DNA of 64,000 nucleotides from Candidatus Gordonibacter avicola (GCA_019113915.1 DXGM01000043.1:1-64000), one strand, 5' to 3'. Shown: positions 33,466 through 42,137, numbered from the stretch's first letter. Notes: generated by a model not told the origin, from the sequence alone. Translations and numbers: made by a program.

Positions 33466-33942
33466 ATGAAGTATCGCAAGACATATGTGGACGTGGTTGC
33501 GCGCATCGACGAGGACGGTAAGGTAACGCCGCTGTCCATTCGCTGGCGCGACGGCCGCGTGTTCGAGATCGACCGGGTGATCGATGTCATCCGGCGTGCA
33601 TCCACGCGCGTGGGCGGCACGGGCCTGCGCTACACGGTGTCGGTGAACGGGCGCGAAAAGTATCTATTCTTCGAGGACCCCCGGTGGTTTGTTGAGGAAG
33701 TAGTGCCGGAGGATTCAGAGGGCGCGGCGGGAGGCGCTGGCGCTGGAGCTGGAGCGACGGGCGCGCAGCCCGGCGCGCGGACCCGCCCGGCGGCAGGTGG
33801 CTTATCGGGCCTGACGGCCGGAGGGAGCCCGGGTGCCGGGTTCGCTGAACGCGCTGCCCATCACTTACGAGATGCCCTCGGCTACAACTCCCGCCGCCCC
33901 CTCCGCCACCCCACCCGCCGCAAACCGCCCAAAGGTCGCTGA
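33466..33942 (+). CDS. DUF6504-family protein (158 aa)
   Basis: The first ~75 residues (MKYRKTYVDVVARIDEDGKV; then PLSIRWRDGRVFEIDRVIDV; then LRYTVSVNGREKYLFFEDPR) match the DUF6504 pattern of small actinobacterial proteins. A Gly/Ala-rich linker and a basic C-terminal tail (HPTRRKPPKGR) follow. ATG 33466 starts directly at the domain. TTG/GTG codons at 33418-33423 would add 16 residues and lack a better ribosome site. Function is not known, though the basic tail could suit nucleic-acid binding. Confidence 0.7.
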   Translation: MKYRKTYVDVVARIDEDGKVTPLSIRWRDGRVFEIDRVIDVIRRASTRVGGTGLRYTVSVNGREKYLFFEDPRWFVEEVVPEDSEGAAGGAGAGAGATGAQPGARTRPAAGGLSGLTAGGSPGAGFAERAAHHLRDALGYNSRRPLRHPTRRKPPKGR

Positions 33943-33972
33943 TGCGGCGTGCGGCATCGCTCGCGTACTATC

Positions 33973-34020
33973 TTGTCATCCTTCGACTACGGCGCTTCGC
34001 GCCTCCGCTCAGGATGACAA
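33973..34020 (-). repeat. Interspersed repeat family 4 (TCATCCTGAGCG type), copy 1
   Basis: Perfect outer inverted repeat TTGTCATCCT/AGGATGACAA, with inner GGCGCTTCGCGCC. In reverse orientation it reads CATCCTGAGCGGAGGCG...GTAGTCGAAGGATGAC. A second copy lies at 53486-53529. Repeats of this wording are common in many bacterial genomes as REP-like intergenic palindromes. Confidence 0.75.
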
Positions 34021-34125
34021 GGACCTCCACTGCTGGTACCTTCTCCAGCACGTTCTCTACCTGTGCCCCCTTGTGGAGGCTTCTCTTTCCGTTGCTTGCG
34101 CGCGGGGGATTGGGGTAGAATGCGG

Positions 34126-34240
34126 GCGGGAATGAAGTTCTCCCTAAGCTGGCTTGGGCCAGTTTGAACCGCTGATAAAGCTGATGACTTCTGCATGGGC
34201 CGCCTGCGGGCGCGCTGCTGCGGGGTCGTCGGCTTTTTTT
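34126..34240 (+). promoter_or_regulatory. Fluoride riboswitch (crcB motif) with terminator-like platform
   Basis: The aptamer begins GGCGGGAATGAAGTTC-TCCC and continues through AACCGCTGAT and AGCTGATGACTTCTGC (to ~34194), which is the conserved fluoride-riboswitch core. It is followed by a G+C-rich stem region ending in seven T (34234-34240), a likely terminator-type expression platform. It precedes a CrcB/Fluc exporter gene. By family knowledge, fluoride binding should allow transcription. Confidence 0.93.
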
Positions 34241-34311
34241 CGTTCCGGGGGGCACGCGGCGCGTGGCGCGGGCGAGCGTGCGGGCGTGAACAGGAAGGAT
34301 GGACGGGCGTT

Positions 34312-34713
34312 ATGTTTGAGGTGCTGTGTGTAGGCGCGGGTGGATTCGTCGGCGCGGTGGCGCGCTATCTGATGGGGCTTGTGCCTTATGAGGGCGATTT
34401 TCCGCTCATGACGTTTCTCGTGAACTTCCTGGGTGCTGTGTTTATTGGCGTCATTGTGGAAATCACGTCGCTGACCTCGCTTCTTTCGCCCAACGCCACG
34501 CTGTTTCTGAAGACGGGCGTCTGTGGCGGCTTCACGACGTTCTCCACCTTCTCGTTGGAAACCCTGGCCCTCTTCCAAGAAGGCAACTACCTCACCGGCG
34601 GCACCTACGCCATGGGAAGTCTCGTAGCTTGTCTCGCCGGCGTAGCCCTCGGCATGGCCGCCGTCCGCGGCGCTGTGTCCCTGGTTCGCCTCCTGAGCGT
34701 CCAGGGAGGGTAG
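34312..34713 (+). CDS. crcB: Fluoride channel/exporter CrcB (Fluc), 133 aa
   Basis: A four-helix membrane protein exporting fluoride as a dual-topology dimer. The sequence has the family hallmarks GGFVGAVARY near the N-terminus, the asparagine-bearing helix TFLVNFLGAVFIG, and the GxCGGFTTFSTFS core segment that lines the pore. Length is typical. ATG 34312 lies after AGGAAGGA with a slightly long gap. The upstream fluoride riboswitch corroborates the assignment. It is a single-gene unit, with no second crcB beside it, closed by a bidirectional terminator. Confidence 0.96.
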   Translation: MFEVLCVGAGGFVGAVARYLMGLVPYEGDFPLMTFLVNFLGAVFIGVIVEITSLTSLLSPNATLFLKTGVCGGFTTFSTFSLETLALFQEGNYLTGGTYAMGSLVACLAGVALGMAAVRGAVSLVRLLSVQGG

Positions 34714-34743
34714 CGGAGCGGTTGTTCTGCTCGTAAAAAACTA

Positions 34744-34794
34744 GAGCGAGACTGCTTGTCGCAACCTCGCTCCGCAAAAACGTCGAACGTTTTT
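34744..34794. terminator. Bidirectional terminator between crcB and pyrE
   Basis: Two stems: GAGCGAG/CTCGCTC (34744-34750/34766-34772), and AAAAACGT/ACGTTTTT (34776-34783/34787-34794) with a CGA loop. The second gives T-runs in both directions between convergent genes. Confidence 0.85.
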
Positions 34795-34850
34795 CTATGC
34801 AAATAGAGAATACCAGCTTGAAACTATATGTCAAGTAGTTAGTATTCTTC

Positions 34851-35528
34851 CTACTTCGCGCCATACTGCTCGTAATACGCGTCCAAAGCGGCTTTTACCT
34901 GGTTGTTTATCACTACGCGGCCTTGGCATTCGCGGCCGTAGAGGTGTTCGGTTACCTCGGCCATGTCGACGATGGAGGCGGTGGGGAAGCCGTAGCGTTC
35001 GCGGACCTCGTCGAGGGCGCACATCTGGCCGCCTTTGCCCACTTCCAGGCGGTTGAGCGACACCATCAGGCCCACCACCTGCACATTCGCCTGCTCCATG
35101 AGGATGGGGTGCGTCTCTTCGATGGACTTACCCGACGTGGTGACGTCCTCCACAATGACCACGCGGTCGCCGTCGTGCAGCGCCGAGCCTAGCAGAATGC
35201 CCGTGTCGCCGTGGTCTTTGACCTCCTTGCGGTTCGAGCAGTAGCGCGCCTCCTTGCCGTACAGCTCGGACAGCGCCATCGTGGTGATCACCGACAGCGG
35301 AATGCCCTTGTAGGCCGGCCCGAACACCACGTCGAAGTCCAGCCCGAAGTTGTCGTGGATGGCGCGCGCGTAGAATTGCCCCAGGCGGTGGAGCTGCGCG
35401 CCGGTGACGTAGGCGCCCGCGTTCATGAAGAAGGGGGATTTGCGGCCGCTCTTCAGCGTGAAGTCGCCGAACTTCAGCACGTCGCTTTCCACCATGAACT
35501 CGATGAACTCCTGCTTGTAGGCCTCCAT
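34851..35528 (-). CDS. pyrE: Orotate phosphoribosyltransferase (225 aa)
   Basis: It converts orotate and PRPP to orotidine 5'-phosphate in de novo pyrimidine synthesis in the cytoplasm. The PRPP-binding motif VVIVEDVTTSGKSIEE and the N-terminal LKSGRKSPFFMNAGA segment are clear. Length is slightly above the usual ~210. ATG 35528 has AAGGAG at 5 nt; the upstream in-frame ATG (35576) lacks support. It stands alone rather than in a pyr operon. The 374 bp upstream (35529-35902) hold no gene, only the direct repeats noted at 35747. Confidence 0.95.
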   Translation of the reverse strand: MEAYKQEFIEFMVESDVLKFGDFTLKSGRKSPFFMNAGAYVTGAQLHRLGQFYARAIHDNFGLDFDVVFGPAYKGIPLSVITTMALSELYGKEARYCSNRKEVKDHGDTGILLGSALHDGDRVVIVEDVTTSGKSIEETHPILMEQANVQVVGLMVSLNRLEVGKGGQMCALDEVRERYGFPTASIVDMAEVTEHLYGRECQGRVVINNQVKAALDAYYEQYGAK

Positions 35529-35746
35529 GCCGCTCCTTCCGTTTGTGTTCGCGCCTGCCGCGCTGTGGGTTTTCATGATACCTGATTGGCGAGGAAGCCG
35601 GAAGCGGGGGTGGGGGTGTGCGGATGGGGGGCGCGCGGGGGTTCGGGAGTGCGGAGTGGCGCTGGCGAAGGGGGCGCAGGGCGTGCGGGCGCGAGGTGCA
35701 AGCGCATAGGGTGGTGCTGGCGAAGAGGGCACACGCGACCTGGTAC

Positions 35747-35773
35747 CTTAAGGAATTCTGAAGAATGCTTAAC
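35747..35773 (+). promoter_or_regulatory. Phased direct repeats upstream of the VanZ-like gene
   Basis: CTTAAG, CTGAAG and CTTAAC start at 35747, 35758 and 35768, about one helical turn apart, as is usual for OmpR-type response-regulator sites. A similar pair (CTTTAAG/CTTTAGA, 11 bp apart) is upstream of the ABC operon at 37455. A shared regulator is inferred. Confidence 0.4.
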
Positions 35774-35902
35774 GACCGAAAACGGTTGGCGCGCGTATCG
35801 CTTTTCACGCGCGGGCGCGACGTATGCTAAGAGAAAAGGTTGGAGAGCCTGAGAGGGGCTTCGTTACACCCCGCGAGAAGTAGCATCCGAAAGGTGGATA
35901 CC

Positions 35903-36496
35903 ATGGAGTTCAAAGAAGTTCAGTGGGAAGTTGACGTAAATGGTGGCGCGGGCGCACACGGCGTGGCGCGGCCGGGGACGCTTGCCCGCTTTCTGGGAAG
36001 CAGGCATCTCACGACGGCGATATTCGTGTTCTACCTGGTGGTTCTCACGTGGATCATCCTGTTCAAGATGCAACTCTCGCCCGACATCCTGGGAACCGTC
36101 CGCAGCATCAATCTGATTCCGCTTGCGGGGGCGACGGTCATCAACGGCGCGGCTGATTACCGCGAAGTGGTGCAAAACGTGCTCGCATTTGTGCCGTTCG
36201 GCCTGTTCATGGGCATGCTGACAGCGGGCCGCCCCTGGTGGCGGGTGCTACTGCCGGTCACAGCAACCAGCCTTGCGTTCGAAGTGCTGCAGTATGTGCT
36301 GGCTGTAGGCATGAGCGACATCACCGACCTTCTGGCAAACACCCTCGGCGGCGCGATCGGCCTGGGGCTGTATGTGTTCGTCCGCCTCGCCGCGCGCTCA
36401 GACACCCGAGCCCTCCGCGCCTGCAACACCATAGCCCTCATCTGCGGCCTTATGCTCGCGTTGCTGGTAGCGCTCCTGGTGATAGGGAACCTGTAG
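35903..36496 (+). CDS. VanZ-family membrane protein (197 aa)
   Basis: Five hydrophobic segments carry the VanZ family signature: SINLIPLAG in the first loop, a N-x-x-x-F-x-PFG segment (NVLAFVPFGLFMG), and FEVLQYVLAVGMSDITDLLANTLGG. VanZ proteins are associated with low-level resistance to teicoplanin or peptide antibiotics, but the mechanism is unsettled. ATG 35903 follows GAAAGGTGG. It precedes a convergent membrane-protein gene and lies ~1 kb from the peptide-immunity-type ABC operon, with which it may share an operator. Confidence 0.88.
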   Translation: MEFKEVQWEVDVNGGAGAHGVARPGTLARFLGSRHLTTAIFVFYLVVLTWIILFKMQLSPDILGTVRSINLIPLAGATVINGAADYREVVQNVLAFVPFGLFMGMLTAGRPWWRVLLPVTATSLAFEVLQYVLAVGMSDITDLLANTLGGAIGLGLYVFVRLAARSDTRALRACNTIALICGLMLALLVALLVIGNL

Positions 36497-36517
36497 GGTT
36501 CTAGTTTATTTATCGCA

Positions 36518-36596
36518 CTTGCAAGAGCCCGCGTCATAAAGCATGGGATATGGGATTCTCCTGGCGTCATCAGTAGCGCGAAGCGCGTCACACTTT
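36518..36596 (+). repeat. Interspersed repeat family 2, copy 2 (shorter form)
   Basis: It starts CTTGCAAG, goes straight to AGCCCGCGTCATAAAGC (missing ~20 bp found in the long form), and ends GGCGTCATCAGTAGCGCG then AAGCGCGTCACACTTT. Its last bases supply the TAA stop of the reverse-strand gene ending at 36595. Confidence 0.8.
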
Positions 36597-37407
36597 AACG
36601 GGCATCGGTCGCTGGTTCGAAGGCTACCAGGATGCCGGTGCGGGGGTAGTAGGTGGTGTGGGCTATGCCGCCGGCTTCGGCGAGGGGGCGCAGGGCCTCG
36701 CGATCCTGCTCCTTCACGGCGAGGTGGATGGTGTGGCCCTCGCCATCCGTCAGTTCCAGCGCCAGGTCGGTCGTGCTCAGCGCACGGTAGCGGCCGGTGG
36801 GGCGCTGTTCCTCGAAACCGGTCATCGCGCACAGGGTTGTGCGGGGTCCTTCCAGCGCATCGGCCACCACCTTCGCGCCCTCAAGCGCACCCGCCACGCA
36901 CGCGACGCTACCGAACGCCACCATGAACAGGAACAACGCGGCACCCCACGCGCGGGGATAGGCGCGCGGATGACGCCTGCGCCACAGGCGGAGCGCCACA
37001 AACCCCGCGACGCACACAAGAATAACCACCACAGAAACCACCGGGACGCTGTCCGCCGCAGATAGCGCGCCCAGCGCGACAATCACAGTGCCGCCGTATC
37101 CAACAATGTTGATGAGCGCCGCCCCGAACTCGCGCACCCCTTCGCGCAGCTCCTGTTTCCACGCCTCACGGCCGCGCGGGCGGACGCGCCAGTTGCCCGC
37201 AAGAAACACAATCGCATAACCCAGCAGCGCCAGCCCCATCGCCAAAAATCCCGCGTTGGCGGCGGCGCGGTTCGCGAGCCCCGCGTTCCCCACCGAGGTG
37301 CCAAACTCGCCCACCATTAGGGCACCGAACCCGCCGAACAGCAGCACAAGCCCCACTATCACAACTACTTTCTGCCAGGTGCTGAGCCCCGCCCGGAATA
37401 TCGCCAC
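36595..37407 (-). CDS. Membrane protein of unknown function (270 aa)
   Basis: GTG 37407 follows AGAAGGGA at good spacing and gives MAIFRAGLSTWQKVVV; the TTG 21 bp upstream is less likely. Four hydrophobic helices are visible (two N-terminal, GYGGTVIVALGALSA/VVSVVVILVCVAGFVAL, then GAALFLFMVAFGSVACVAGAL), followed by a ~90-residue soluble C-terminal domain of beta pattern (TTLCAMTGFEEQRPTGRYRA...). The family is not recognised. The gene ends inside an interspersed repeat and is divergent from the ABC operon. Confidence 0.7.
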   Translation of the reverse strand: MAIFRAGLSTWQKVVVIVGLVLLFGGFGALMVGEFGTSVGNAGLANRAAANAGFLAMGLALLGYAIVFLAGNWRVRPRGREAWKQELREGVREFGAALINIVGYGGTVIVALGALSAADSVPVVSVVVILVCVAGFVALRLWRRRHPRAYPRAWGAALFLFMVAFGSVACVAGALEGAKVVADALEGPRTTLCAMTGFEEQRPTGRYRALSTTDLALELTDGEGHTIHLAVKEQDREALRPLAEAGGIAHTTYYPRTGILVAFEPATDAR

Positions 37408-37454
37408 TGCGTTCCCTTCTCTTCGCAAACCTCAATTTCGCCAGTATACCCGGC

Positions 37455-37472
37455 CTTTAAGGAATCTTTAGA
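37455..37472 (+). promoter_or_regulatory. Direct-repeat operator candidate before the LanFEG-like operon
   Basis: CTTTAAG (37455-37461) and CTTTAGA (37466-37472) are 11 bp apart, flanked by CCCGG and CCGGG. The spacing suits an OmpR-type dimer, plausibly the regulator encoded at 39932. Confidence 0.4.
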
Positions 37473-37520
37473 AACCGGGCACACTATGGGGTGCGTCAAC
37501 GAAAAGCGAAAGGAGTGCGC

Positions 37521-38219
37521 ATGGGTTACGTGCTTGAGACGAGGGGGCTCGTCAAGGAATTTAAGGGGCAGCGCGCGGTGGACGGCGTGTCGCTGCATGT
37601 GCCGGAGGGCGCGGTGTATGGCTTGTTGGGGCCGAACGGCGCGGGGAAGTCGACGCTGCTCAAGATGGTGTGCGGGATGCTGCGGCCCTCGGCGGGCGAG
37701 ATTTTGGTGGCCGGGCGGCCGTGGACGCGGAGCGATTTGGCGGGCATTGGCGCGCTCATTGAGACGCCGCCCCTGTACGAAAACCTCACGGCGCGCGAGA
37801 ACCTGCTCGTGCGCACGACGCTTCTGGGCGTGGGCGAGGAACGCATCGACGAGGCGCTGGCCACGGTGGAGCTGACGAACACGGGGAAGAAGCGCGCGGG
37901 GCAGTTCTCGCTGGGCATGAAGCAGCGACTGGGGATTGCGCTTGCGCTGGTGGGACATCCGCGGCTGTTGGTGCTGGACGAGCCCACCAACGGGCTCGAC
38001 CCGGTGGGTATTCAGGAATTGCGGGCGCTCATCAGGTCGTTCCCGCAGCGCGGTATCACGGTGGTGCTGTCGAGCCACATCTTGGGTGAGGTGGAACACG
38101 TGGCCGACCTCGTGGGTATCATCGTGGGAGGACGGCTGGCCTACGAGGCGCCGCTTGACGGCGGGCAGGACTTGGAGCGGCTGTTCATGGATGTGTGCAT
38201 GGGGAAGGCGGTGGCGTAA
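37521..38219 (+). CDS. ABC transporter ATP-binding protein, peptide-immunity type (232 aa)
   Basis: The cytoplasmic ATPase of a BcrA/LanF-like exporter. It has Walker A GPNGAGKST, Q-loop region IETPPLYENLTA, signature FSLGMKQR, Walker B LLVLDEPTNGLDP, and the H-loop SSH. ATG 37521 follows AAAGGAG. The next gene begins one base after this stop. With the two permeases and the TCS that follow, the order matches lantibiotic self-protection or resistance modules (LanFEG plus RK). The real substrate is unknown. Confidence 0.92.
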   Translation: MGYVLETRGLVKEFKGQRAVDGVSLHVPEGAVYGLLGPNGAGKSTLLKMVCGMLRPSAGEILVAGRPWTRSDLAGIGALIETPPLYENLTARENLLVRTTLLGVGEERIDEALATVELTNTGKKRAGQFSLGMKQRLGIALALVGHPRLLVLDEPTNGLDPVGIQELRALIRSFPQRGITVVLSSHILGEVEHVADLVGIIVGGRLAYEAPLDGGQDLERLFMDVCMGKAVA

Positions 38220-39008
38220 ATGGCAACGAATGGGCAGGTGGGAAGCGTAGGCACGTTCCCCGCGACGCTGCGGGCCGAGGTGCGGAAAGGCAAGCGCGGC
38301 GCGGCGCGGAAGGTGGCGCTTATCGCGCCGCTGCCGTTTTGCCTGTTGGGTGTGCTGGCCTCGGGCGTGATCCCGGGGATGGGCGCGGTAGGCGGCATCA
38401 GCACGGTCATGTGGAACTACTGGTACGCGCTCATGCTGCCCATCGCGACGGCGCTCATGTGTGTGTCGGTGGCGAACCTCGATGCGCGGCAGAAGCTGCG
38501 CCCGGTGCTGGGGCTGCCGCTGCCTCCGGTGCGCACGTGGTGGGCGAAGGTGTGCTGCGGCCTTGGGCTGGTGGTGGCGGCGAATGTGGTGGTGCTGGCG
38601 GTTTCATGCGTGCTTACGATGCTGGGGGCCAAGGGGCCGAACGTGTTTGAGGGCGTAGCAACCGTGCTGGTGCTGACGATTGGAAGCGCGTGGATGATAC
38701 CGACAGGGCTTGTGCTTACGATGCGCTTTGGCACGCTGGTGGGCATTGCAATTCCGGCGTTGCTGCAGCTGGGCGTAGGGATTGCGCTGTGGTCGTCGGC
38801 GTCGTGGTACCTGTTTCCGTCGGCGACGGCGCTGTGTGCGGCCGCGCCGTTCACGAGGACGGAGCCCTCGGGCGTGCCGCTTGAACCGGGCGCGGCGTTG
38901 GGCGTGTTTGGTTGGGAATGCTGGGCGGGACTTGCCATTGCGGCGGCGCTGTTTGCGATGCTGGCTGTGGCAGGCGCGGCCTGGTTTGCGAGACGGGAGG
39001 CGAAGTGA
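38220..39008 (+). CDS. ABC transporter permease, LanE-like (262 aa)
   Basis: Six hydrophobic segments span the protein, with the first in LIAPLPFCLLGVLASGVI and a periplasmic-side region containing WNYWYALMLPI. The pattern and length fit the MutE/EpiE/NisE family of lantibiotic-immunity permeases (usually ~250 aa). Its ATG touches the stop of the ATPase gene, and its TGA overlaps the next ATG by one base, so the three genes are coupled. It is expected to form a heterodimeric membrane part with the next protein. Confidence 0.85.
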   Translation: MATNGQVGSVGTFPATLRAEVRKGKRGAARKVALIAPLPFCLLGVLASGVIPGMGAVGGISTVMWNYWYALMLPIATALMCVSVANLDARQKLRPVLGLPLPPVRTWWAKVCCGLGLVVAANVVVLAVSCVLTMLGAKGPNVFEGVATVLVLTIGSAWMIPTGLVLTMRFGTLVGIAIPALLQLGVGIALWSSASWYLFPSATALCAAAPFTRTEPSGVPLEPGAALGVFGWECWAGLAIAAALFAMLAVAGAAWFARREAK

Positions 39009-39892
39009 TGGGTGCGCATGAGATGGCAGCGGGCGCGAGCGCGCGTGCGGGCGTGCACGCAGGCGTGGGTGCGGGTGCGCGGATGACGTTTGCGTCGGCG
39101 TTGCGTTCGGAAGCCGTGCGTCTGCGCCGCTCGCCGCTGGTGTGGCTGCATGGGGTGCTGGCGCTTGCGCTCGGTGGGTGTGCAGGCGCGTATTTCGCCT
39201 GGACACCGTGGGATTCGCTTTTGGGCACGGACGCATTCTTCCAGCTGCTGGGCGCAGGGGCACCGCTGCTCGCCGGCATTTCCTGCGGACTTGCGGCCGA
39301 CGCAGAGCAACGCGCGGGCGACGCGACGAACCTGCTGGGCGTGTCTTCCCGCCGTCGCGCGCTGGCGGCGAAGGTGGTGGCGCTCTTGGCGCTGGGGCTT
39401 GCGGCCGCGGCGCTGGCGGCGGTGGTGTTCTGCGGGATCCTTGCGGCGGCGGGGCGCGTGCTGCCCGCGGCTGGCGCGGTGGCGCTTGCGGTGGTGGGTA
39501 TCGCCGTGGGAAGCGCGTGCGTGTACGCACTCTTTTTGTGGGTGGCGCTCAAGTTCGGACGCAACGCGGCCATCGGCGCGGGAGCCTTCGGGTTCGGCAC
39601 GGCGCTCGCGCTTATGGGCGGCCTGGCGAACGGGCTGGTCACGGGCACGCTTACGGGTGGCTTTGGCGTCGGACTGGCGGCGGTCGTGCCGTTCGCCTGG
39701 CCCTCGCGCCTGGCATCGCTTCCGCTGGAGGCGTCCATCGCTCAGGCGACGGGCACGGCCGAACAGGCAGCGGCCCTGTGGGTGTCGTATGTGGTGGTGA
39801 GCGCGGCGTGTCTGACCATAACATTGCTGGTTGTTGCGGTGTTGCTGGCTGCCGCGAACCGCTTCGAGGGCCGTCGCGGTAGGGGGGAATAG
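39008..39892 (+). CDS. ABC transporter permease, LanG-like (294 aa)
   Basis: It begins with a 30-residue Gly/Ala-rich extension, then SALRSEAVRLRRSPLVWLHG, and six hydrophobic segments follow. The WTPWDS segment and the order downstream of a LanE-like gene match the MutG/EpiG permease family (usually ~240-250 aa), so this protein is longer than usual at the N-terminus. ATG 39008 overlaps the previous stop. A start at the internal ATG before TFASALRSE is an alternative that would remove the odd extension. Confidence 0.82.
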   Translation: MGAHEMAAGASARAGVHAGVGAGARMTFASALRSEAVRLRRSPLVWLHGVLALALGGCAGAYFAWTPWDSLLGTDAFFQLLGAGAPLLAGISCGLAADAEQRAGDATNLLGVSSRRRALAAKVVALLALGLAAAALAAVVFCGILAAAGRVLPAAGAVALAVVGIAVGSACVYALFLWVALKFGRNAAIGAGAFGFGTALALMGGLANGLVTGTLTGGFGVGLAAVVPFAWPSRLASLPLEASIAQATGTAEQAAALWVSYVVVSAACLTITLLVVAVLLAAANRFEGRRGRGE

Positions 39893-39931
39893 GCTGTGCT
39901 ACACTCGCACGACGAGAGAAGGAGGAAGTTC

Positions 39932-40594
39932 GTGGCGCGCATTCTGGCAGTGGATGATGACCAGGCTATTCTCACGCTGCTTGGCCGCATTCTGGTCAAA
40001 GACGGCCATGACCTCACGGCTCTGGACAACCCGGCGCGCGTCGAGTCGCTTGACCTGGGGCGGTTCGACTTGGTGCTGCTTGACGTCATGATGCCCGGGA
40101 TGGACGGGTTCGAACTCTGCCGCCGCATCCGCGAGCGCGTGGACGCGCCCATCGTGTTCCTCACAGCGAAAAGCGCGGAAGAGGATGCCGTCTATGGCCT
40201 CGGTCTGGGTGCGGACGACTACGTGCGCAAGCCGTTCGGCGCGGCCGAGTTGCGCGCGAAAGTAGCGGCTCACCTGCGGCGCGAGCGGCGGGAGCGCAAG
40301 TGTGCGCTGTCGTTCGGCGACGTGCGACTGGACGTGGCGGCGCGGCGGGCCTTCGCGGGTGAGCAGGAGGTACTGCTCACGAAAACGGAGTTTGAGGTGT
40401 GTGAATTCCTCGCGCGCCACCCCGGGCAGGTGTTCTCGCGCGCGCAGATTCGCGAGGCGGTGCTCGGGTGGGACGCGGAGTGCGACGAGGCCACCATCTC
40501 GGTGCATGTAGCGAACGCGCGCGCGAAGTGGCGCGATGTGGGTGCTGAGGTGATCGAGACGGTGTGGGGAGTGGGGTACAAGTGGACGGCGTGA
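39932..40594 (+). CDS. OmpR-family response regulator (220 aa)
   Basis: The receiver domain has the acidic pair in ILAVDDDQAI, phospho-acceptor D51 in LLDVMMPG, T in FLTAK and K in VRKPF. The C-terminal winged helix runs through the recognition segment ATISVHVANARAKW and ends GVGYKW. GTG 39932 follows GGAGG. It overlaps the kinase gene by one base. It likely controls the LanFEG-like operon just upstream, through the phased direct repeats at 37455 and possibly 35747. Confidence 0.93.
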   Translation: MARILAVDDDQAILTLLGRILVKDGHDLTALDNPARVESLDLGRFDLVLLDVMMPGMDGFELCRRIRERVDAPIVFLTAKSAEEDAVYGLGLGADDYVRKPFGAAELRAKVAAHLRRERRERKCALSFGDVRLDVAARRAFAGEQEVLLTKTEFEVCEFLARHPGQVFSRAQIREAVLGWDAECDEATISVHVANARAKWRDVGAEVIETVWGVGYKWTA

Positions 40595-42045
40595 TGCGAG
40601 AAGATGGTGTCGGCGGTGTCGCTGGTAGCGCTGGCGGCGCGGCGCGACGGCGCGGGCTGCCGTTGTCGCTGGTTATCCTGCGCTACTTCGCCTACGTGTT
40701 GGCGGCGACGCTCGCCGTGGCTGTGGCAGCGTTTGTGGCGTTCGCGGTGATATTGAACATGGGCGTGGCTTATCCGGCAAACGAGGGCGACCGTGCACTT
40801 GAGGAAACGTCGGCGCGCCTGGCTCAGCTGGCTTCCGATGACCCGGCGGCGCTCGATGCAGCCATTCCGTCCTGTTACTGGTGGACCACGTTTGCGCCCG
40901 ATGGCACGCGTCTCGGCGGAGACGCACCTGATGGCAAAGCCAGTCTGTCGCGCGAGGCGGCGTTCGGCGGGCTGTCTGTGGAGTACGGCGTGCTAAGCAC
41001 GGCGCGGTACGAGCCGGTGGAGCTGGCGGACGGTACCACGTGTGTGCTCGCGTACGAGTACCTGCCGCAGTTTGTGTCGAAGGAGTTGCGCGATTCGCTG
41101 CCGAATCCGCAAAACGTTGTGGTGGCGGCGGCCGTGGTGCTGTTCGTGGCCGCGCTCGCGGGCATCGTGACGCGTGCGGCGCGGGTTATCGCGCGCAAGA
41201 TGAACCCGCTCACGGAGGCGGCGCGTCGCATTGAGGGGCACGACCTGGACTTTTCGGTGGAGCGCTCCGGCGTGCGCGAGATCGACGACGTGCTGGGCGC
41301 GATGGACGAGATGCGCTCGTCGCTGAAGGAGTCGCTTGAGGATCAGTGGCGCAGCGATCAGGAACGCCGCGAGCAGATGGCCGCGCTCGCGCACGATTTG
41401 AAGACCCCGCTCACGGTGGTGCGCGGTAATTTAGACGTGCTGCTGGAGAGCGAACTTCCTGATGAGGAACGCGCCTGCGCCACCGACGCCGCTGCGGGAG
41501 CCGCGCGCATGAGCGACTACGTACGGGAATTGATTGACGTGTCGCGCGGCGGAGCGGCGGTGTTTTCGCCAACTGAGGCCGACGTGCGAGCGTTCTTCGC
41601 ACGCGTACATTCGCAGGCCGAGGCGTTGGCGGCCGCAGAAGACGTGCGGCTGACCTGGGGTGAGGACGCGCAGCTTCCCGAAACGCTGCAGATGGACGAG
41701 GCCCTGTTTGAGCGCGCCGTGCTGAACGTGGTGGCGAACGCGGTGGAGCACGCGCCCGCGGGCTCGCTGGTTGAAGTGGCCGTACGCGCTGACGAAAGCG
41801 GCAGCGTCGTGGTAGAAGTGAGCGACGAGGGCCCCGGTTTCTCCCCTGAGTCCCTGCGCCGCGCCTGCGAACCCTTCTACCAGGGCGACCCCGCCCGCGC
41901 CACGCAAGGCCACAGCGGCCTCGGCCTCCACACCGCCGCCCGCGCCGCCACCCTCCACGGTGGCATCCTCCACCTCACCAACCGCGACCCCGCTGGCGCT
42001 CGCGTGACCCTTCAGATTCCGCGCCTTTCACTACCCACCAGTTGA
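40594..42045 (+). CDS. Sensor histidine kinase (483 aa)
   Basis: It has one N-terminal membrane helix (~24-48), a ~120-residue extracellular sensor, a second helix (~169-190) and a HAMP-like linker. The dimerisation/phospho-acceptor box is MAALAHDLKTPL (His ~267) and the ATPase domain has NVVANAVEHA (N box), DEGPGFSPE (G1) and SGLGLHTAARAA (G2). The architecture resembles kinases paired with lantibiotic-immunity transporters. Its ATG overlaps the regulator stop. It probably senses a peptide or envelope stress outside the cell. Confidence 0.93.
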   Translation: MREDGVGGVAGSAGGAARRRGLPLSLVILRYFAYVLAATLAVAVAAFVAFAVILNMGVAYPANEGDRALEETSARLAQLASDDPAALDAAIPSCYWWTTFAPDGTRLGGDAPDGKASLSREAAFGGLSVEYGVLSTARYEPVELADGTTCVLAYEYLPQFVSKELRDSLPNPQNVVVAAAVVLFVAALAGIVTRAARVIARKMNPLTEAARRIEGHDLDFSVERSGVREIDDVLGAMDEMRSSLKESLEDQWRSDQERREQMAALAHDLKTPLTVVRGNLDVLLESELPDEERACATDAAAGAARMSDYVRELIDVSRGGAAVFSPTEADVRAFFARVHSQAEALAAAEDVRLTWGEDAQLPETLQMDEALFERAVLNVVANAVEHAPAGSLVEVAVRADESGSVVVEVSDEGPGFSPESLRRACEPFYQGDPARATQGHSGLGLHTAARAATLHGGILHLTNRDPAGARVTLQIPRLSLPTS

Positions 42046-42060
42046 CTTTCCCCGCCGCAA

Positions 42061-42090
42061 GTCAACCACCCCTCGCTTGTGTCAACCACC
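42061..42090 (+). promoter_or_regulatory. Direct repeats GTCAACCACC before the second ABC pair
   Basis: GTCAACCACC occurs at 42061-42070 and 42081-42090 (20-bp period), with an inverted half-site GTTGAC at 42041-42046. This lies between the kinase stop and the next gene start. It is a possible operator; no regulator is assigned. Confidence 0.4.
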
Positions 42091-42137
42091 AGTGGGCCTC
42101 ATACTGAAAAGAAACCACAGCGAGAGGGGCGTCGGAC

